NCBI GenBank assembly: GCA_026214975.1 | Contig: CM047806.1 | Coordinates: 52,469,947 to 52,533,946, forward strand | Direction: 5' to 3' | Length of the DNA: 64,000 nt | DNA from: Gentiana macrophylla | Taxonomy: Eukaryota > Streptophyta > Magnoliopsida > Gentianales > Gentianaceae | Shown here: one piece after another, positions 59,501 through 64,000 of the stretch | Layout: the number at the start of each line of letters is the position of its first letter | Numbering within the stretch: the first letter of the stretch is position 1 | Made by a program: the position numbers and the translations under genes | The notes under the pieces: generated by a model | The model's database searches: none | What the model was told of the DNA's origin: nothing | Seen by the model: the letters and a program-made list of their open reading frames with translations, nothing else

Positions 59501-60141
59501 TGGGGCAAAACCTTCGACACTAATAAAATTATTCTTACAAACCAACTCCGGGCTAAGATTCATACTAAGGTTCATGTATAGGCTAACTTATGCTCAAAAA
59601 ACCAAAAGGTAGTAAAACATAAGCAAAAAATAGGGAAGTACCTTGCCTCCAACATTGTACCACGAAGAATTTAAGCCTTTAAAATTTTTCCGGAGCCATC
59701 TTGGTGCTTTAAAGGTATTGCTTCCATCGCTTTTCCCATCGTAGATTCGTAGCTCCACATGTTTGCTTTGGGTTATTTTCTCAAATACCATGAAAAATTA
59801 CTGACTCAGATTATTGCTTCCCTGGTTTCTGCAAACAGAAGAAAAACAAAACAAACCGTAGACTGATTTTAACATGGTTTCCCATGCTGCTATCAGACCT
59901 ACGGATTAAACATACGGGGATAAACAGACACGCGAAGTCCCGAAAATAGAACCAGGCTCGGCGGCAACGAGAGCGATCTCATTTGGGAGCGAAACCACCT
60001 GCTCCAGATTCGGAATTTTTACACATAGCGAGACAACCGGAGGACTCAAAAGCAGACTACAAAATGAAAACTTGACATGAATAAGAAAATTATTTATATA
60101 TAAAATTGACCGTTGGTTCCCGCACACGGGCGCCAAAAACT
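56580..60141 (-). other. Internal region 2 of the tandem element, non-coding
   Basis: Same layout as internal 1, with scattered small indels and substitutions, for example a shorter AG run near 58545 and an altered PBS. The longer frame at 58353-58700 on the minus strand is pyrimidine-driven low complexity and has no domain. Confidence 0.8.
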
Positions 60142-61902
60142 TGATCGGGGTCAATCAGGTTATAATATACTTGACCACCATAAACCAATACTAGCAAAAG
60201 GACTAGGCCCATCGTAGTATAGCTATAGTGAATCAAGGTCGATCCCACAGGGAACCAATTGTGGATCATCTTATATACAAACAATTAATTAAACATGTCA
60301 AGGACATAGAGGCGGTCTACGACCAACATAAGACAAGAAAGGTAAAGACACGACTCGACACAACGTAATTAACCTCCCCAATTATAGTCTTTATCGTTTG
60401 GAACTAGATAATTTATATAACAAACTGAACTTATTAACTGTCAATCCGTTTGTATCTATCTTAGATTGGCTACGGGAGTCATCCTCTTTAACTTGACTTA
60501 GCACCGGTTAGGTTGCTAGATCACTGTGCTACATTACATGACTTCACCTTTTAGGCTTCCATCTCATATAACTTGCACGCTTACGACTCTAAGGATGCCG
60601 ATATTAATCGTACACCTCGTCTAGGCAACATTCCTATGGTTAGGCGTACTTCCTAAGCGATTACTCAAGCTCTCGTCCAACTAGCAATTACCAAGTTATA
60701 GTCTCATGCTAATCTACGACGTATGTATAATCAGGTGCATGCAATTCCTGAATATAAACCTACCTAGATAACGCTGAACGTCCGTGAAGAGCAATTCATA
60801 AGCCTACCTAAGAGTTTTATATTGGTATTTCCTTTTTACACGTTTTAATTAAACTAAGCGAGTAACGTAGCCATAGCCATACCTACTGAGATAATAAATT
60901 CAACTAGGTTAACCTAACCATAAAGACGTGGCGTAATTAACAGATGACGAGGGCTCGGTCGATCGAGTGAATAGGCTCGATCGACCGAATGAACTTATTC
61001 GGTCACCCGAATCGATTTAGTCCCAGTTACATCTCTCGAACATATCTCTCAAATGTTTCTCATACAATACGGACTAAAATAGTAATTCGTTAAGCAATCA
61101 TATAAATTAACATAGATACACGTTAATTAAATCAAGTACATTCATGAATAAATACTAAGTGTATGACGTAGGTTATGGGATCCTCATAGACAAGGTATCG
61201 CCACCTTCCTAACGTCATAGCCTAGATCTACATCATCTAGCTATGATTAACTAACTCAAACGCTAAAGCATAATTGGGGGGGACTAATTACTTAAAATAA
61301 AGAAGACAGAAAATAAAGGCTTACATATTGAAGCCCCTAAATTGCTGAAAAAACCTTCAATCAAAATTATGTATTTTGTTGTGTAATGTAATGGTTCAAT
61401 GATATGATATTATAAATTTCGTAGCTGCTGCTTATATAGAGGCTGTAACCGACCTAGGGAGGATCTAGAAGATATACACGCAAAAATCCCATGAGTGACC
61501 GAACCGACATACTCGGTCGACCGAATGATAGGGCTCGGTCGACCGAGCCTTTTTCTGCACGTGTTAACCGTTTCTCTCGTCTATCTTGTTCCCCACTGCA
61601 CGCTTGCGTGTTGATTTGATTAATCTTTCATTTAATGCTCCAATTTTCCTCTTCATTATCTTGAGATTTCTCGATTGCGCGATATTTATCTTCCCGATTT
61701 ATCACGATCTACAAAATCAGCAATTATCGCACAATAAATCGGTCTTTAATAATAAAAACAGTTAAATACCAAATATCATATTAATAATCACTTAACATTA
61801 AATAATAAATATAAACGAGTGATTTAATATGAAATATACATTATTAATCTCGATTTAAGGTCAACGTTGATGACTTTTACGGGTATAATTTGACCGTCAT
61901 CA
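60142..61902 (-). repeat. LTR 3 of the tandem (outer 5' LTR)
   Basis: 1761 bp. Some palindromes differ (GGTCGATCGAG and CGATCGACCG near 60957-60985). Followed directly by ACAAT and MULE sequence. Confidence 0.93.
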
Positions 61903-61983
61903 ACAATCCATTAATAACTTACTACAATCCACTAATACGTTACATAATAACGATCCATTCTAACATAACAAAATAATGACTTG

Positions 61984-64000
61984 CTACCGGTATTGCGTGC
62001 AACTAGCTCTGTTATGTCCTGGATGTTTGTAGTTACTACATACATTCTGATGGCCTGGACGTTCCCATTCAGAAGGGATTCTAGTGGTATTAATTCTACC
62101 TCTTCTTGGAGCTCCACTGGCATCAGCTGCATATCTTATATTAGGCACTCCGACTATCATGTTTTTTACCGCATCCGGAACATCCCAATCCTCCCTGTTA
62201 GGAACTGGATATATGCTACCTATATAAATCTGCTTGAAACATTTAGCTCTATAAAATGGCGAACAGAGTTCGGGTGGACTAATTCTGCGTGTTGCTGCGG
62301 CTATTATAGCATGCGTACGCGGTATTTCCATTTTCTGAAAATAACCGCAATAATAAGTCCTTTCTCGTAGATTTACCACCCCATGAAGCAAGTTATTTCC
62401 ATGAACCTCAAACTCATCGGGGTTAATAGGCTTAACCCTGAACTTCCTTCTAGCAGTAATATTCGAAGCCACTATTGCATCGTTCTCCGGTGCTAACATA
62501 GTCGCACAATCAAGCTCCTTCTGTCGCCTTTCATTATACCATCTCTGCTGTGTATCTCTAATGAATTCCAAGAGGCTAGGAATGGGCCAACGACGAGCTC
62601 CTCTAATCGCACAATTGAAACTTTCAGCGTAATTGCTTGTCATTAAGGCATATCATTTCCCAGGAAATTCGGCATGCGCCCACCTTTTAACACCTATTTC
62701 TTCTAGTTTTAGATATGCGTCAAGACATTGTGCCTTGATCATGGCATACTTTCAGAGAAATTCGGCCTTCGTGAATGCATTGGCTGCTTGATGGAATGTG
62801 TCTTCACAAAAACCGTAATCCTTCCATTTTTTTGATAGATTGCCCTTTAAATGATGATAGCAAACACCGTGATATGCTTGGGAAATACGACCAACCGCAT
62901 TTCTAATAGCCTTGTGTGCATCGGATATAAAGCTCAAATTTTCATCATGGATACCTCCATGGCCACCCTCAATTGTCTCATGAAATACACCCATGAATCG
63001 TTGCATTCTTTTTCAAAGAATACCGAAAGCTACAGAAATAGGTGGTCACCGGCATCTACAAAGAATGACAATAAATATTTGCCCCGAGAAACAGGTTTTT
63101 AGATGAGTGGCGTCCACACACAAAATAGGTCGACAATACTTGAACCCACAATGACTTGCTCCCAAAGACATGAAATAACTACCGAACCTTCCCATATTAT
63201 CAAGCCGAAAGTCAACATGGGTCCATTCATTGGCCTTACGCAACATCCACAAGTACGAGGGTAACGCATTGTAACACTCCGTCGGTGAACCTCTAACCAT
63301 TATTCTCATCATCTCGTGAGCTCGGTATGCTTGGTCATAAGTCAACTGTACACTGTAAGTTATGAGTATGTCCTCCATAATATGTCTGGTTTAATACTCA
63401 TTGCCGAGTTCTTCCATTTTCTGACTTAGCAGACTCGCAATAACAATAAGTGTTGCTTGTCGATTGTCATTATCCACATTCTGAGAGGCACAAGTATGCA
63501 CATCATTCAACGTTACGTGAGACATTTGTATTCACCTTCACCCTTTTTGCCCTTATATGCCATTTACATGTATCGTTAAGACATTTGTAATACAAGCAAC
63601 GTGTGTCCGACCTACCCAAGCTCATCTGAAAATTATTGGCAACCGCATACGATTTTATTTTCAAATTAAAATCTTCTTTCGAATCGTATTTCTTCCCAAT
63701 GAACAATTCGTTCACGTCATTCATATGTAACGTACCGGTGGATAAACACTTCGGTAAATCATCATCTTCAAATATGGGATTCCTCCATGAATAATCTTCT
63801 CGTACACTTGCCCTAGCATTGCCACCCTGATAATTGTTGTCATCCCTGCCGGTTTGATCGGTTTGAATATGAGGTGCAAACGGAGAAGCCAAAAAACTAG
63901 TGACTGATCCACAAAACAAATTATATGGCTGTTGGATAGGTGGAGCACGACTACTTGAAGGTTGGTTAGGAGGATACTGAAACGGATGGTGTGATTGACT
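61984..64000 (-). pseudogene. MuDR-type MULE transposase, 5' end beyond window
   Basis: Read from the right edge. A Gln/Pro-rich N-terminus is open at 64000, then the MuDR DNA-binding domain (LFIGKKYDSKEDFNLKIKSY, CLYYKCLNDTCKWHI, about 63566-63715). The DDE core follows with CVDATHLKT (about 63096-63120), SDAHKAIRNAVG and AYHGVCYHHLKGNLSKKW (about 62840-62925), then NYAESFNCAIRGARRWPI (62585-62637). The SWIM finger reads TYYCGYFQKMEIPRTH (about 62325-62372), lacking two of the usual three Cys. A C-terminal zinc knuckle (CSNYKHPGHNRASC) ends at the stop 61984. Frameshifts near 63505 and 63045 and stops near 63390, 62750 and 62650 inactivate it. It cuts and rejoins MULE DNA. Confidence 0.9.

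Larger units (their letters stand above)
49478..61907 (-). mobile_element. Three-LTR tandem of a non-coding Athila/Tat-type element, ACAAT target duplication
   Basis: Order on the plus strand: LTR 49483-51246, internal 51247-54817, LTR 54818-56579, internal 56580-60141, LTR 60142-61902. Outer edges are TG...CA and flanking pentamers are ACAAT (49478-49482) and ACAAT (61903-61907). Each internal has a tRNA-Asp PBS at its right and a polypurine tract at its left, so the element is minus strand. The internals (3571 and 3562 bp) are near identical and have no gag or pol. A single duplication around the whole array means one insertion, followed by unequal recombination, or insertion of a tandem cDNA. 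Confidence 0.92.
17826..64000. mobile_element. Large Mutator-like element with DUF1985-Ulp1, B3 and transposase genes, multiply interrupted
   Basis: Removing three flanked insertions (solo LTR, Athila, three-LTR tandem) joins a plus-strand DUF1985/Ulp1 gene, a plus-strand B3 gene and a minus-strand MuDR-type transposase into roughly 9 kb. The B3 stop (49175) and the transposase stop (61984) would then be only about 390 bp apart and convergent, as mudrA and mudrB are in maize MuDR. Element-specific palindromes occur at the left end and between genes. Ulp1-carrying MULEs (Kaonashi) and DUF1985-carrying VANDAL elements are known in Arabidopsis. The left edge is approximate, and the right terminus and any terminal inverted repeat are beyond the window. 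Confidence 0.65.

Overview
The window reads as repeat-rich, heterochromatin-like DNA from a flowering plant, probably a eudicot; the species cannot be named from sequence alone. Evidence is the density of nested Ty1/copia, Ty3/gypsy chromovirus and Athila-type LTR retrotransposons, tRNA-Asp primer binding sites, a Mutator-like (MULE) transposase, a DUF1985/Ulp1-protease gene and a plant B3-domain gene. I see no ordinary single-copy host gene, rRNA or complete tRNA. Almost every coding region is broken by stops and small indels, many of the stops being the C-to-T type expected in methylated DNA.

Layout. 1-3866: degenerate copia element (gag knuckle, protease, integrase, RT, RNase H, 3' region). 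3867-5841: 5' end of a minus-strand Athila-like element (gag start, tRNA-Asp PBS, LTR). 5842-6335 and 14029-17641: one chromovirus (RNase H, integrase, chromodomain-like tail, 3' LTR), split by an Athila-like element at 6336-14028 (target duplication GTGGA/GTGGC). That element contains a minus-strand LTR fragment and a 5'-truncated copia element. 17.8-64.0 kb: remains of one large MULE. It holds a plus-strand DUF1985 + Ulp1 (C48) gene in many exons, a plus-strand two-B3-domain (REM-like) gene, and a minus-strand MuDR-type transposase that converges on them and runs off the window end.

Three later insertions sit in this MULE. A solo LTR (20040-21775) lies in the DUF1985/Ulp1 gene. A 23.7-kb Athila element (23569-47243, duplication ATGCT) separates the catalytic His/Asp from the Cys of the protease. 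A three-LTR tandem element (49483-61902, duplication ACAAT, LTR-internal-LTR-internal-LTR) sits between the B3 gene and the transposase. The Athila element is itself split inside its integrase by a 9.3-kb non-coding LTR element (31213-40535, duplication AGGAA). Athila keeps gag, protease, RT/RNase H and integrase in pieces, and an intact 492-codon extra ORF in the env-like position.

The most unusual signal is a recurring architecture. Five LTR sets, of which two belong to one related family and the rest look unrelated, plus the MULE each carry arrays of their own short palindrome. In several LTRs the array lies about 30-150 bp upstream of a TATA box. Athila repeats this array-plus-TATA arrangement inside the element, ahead of its intact extra ORF. 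In the MULE the palindrome (core CTACGTTTGGACGTAG) clusters upstream of the DUF1985 and B3 genes. This resembles the motif arrays bound by VANDAL-type anti-silencing proteins, and I propose it as the candidate undescribed system.
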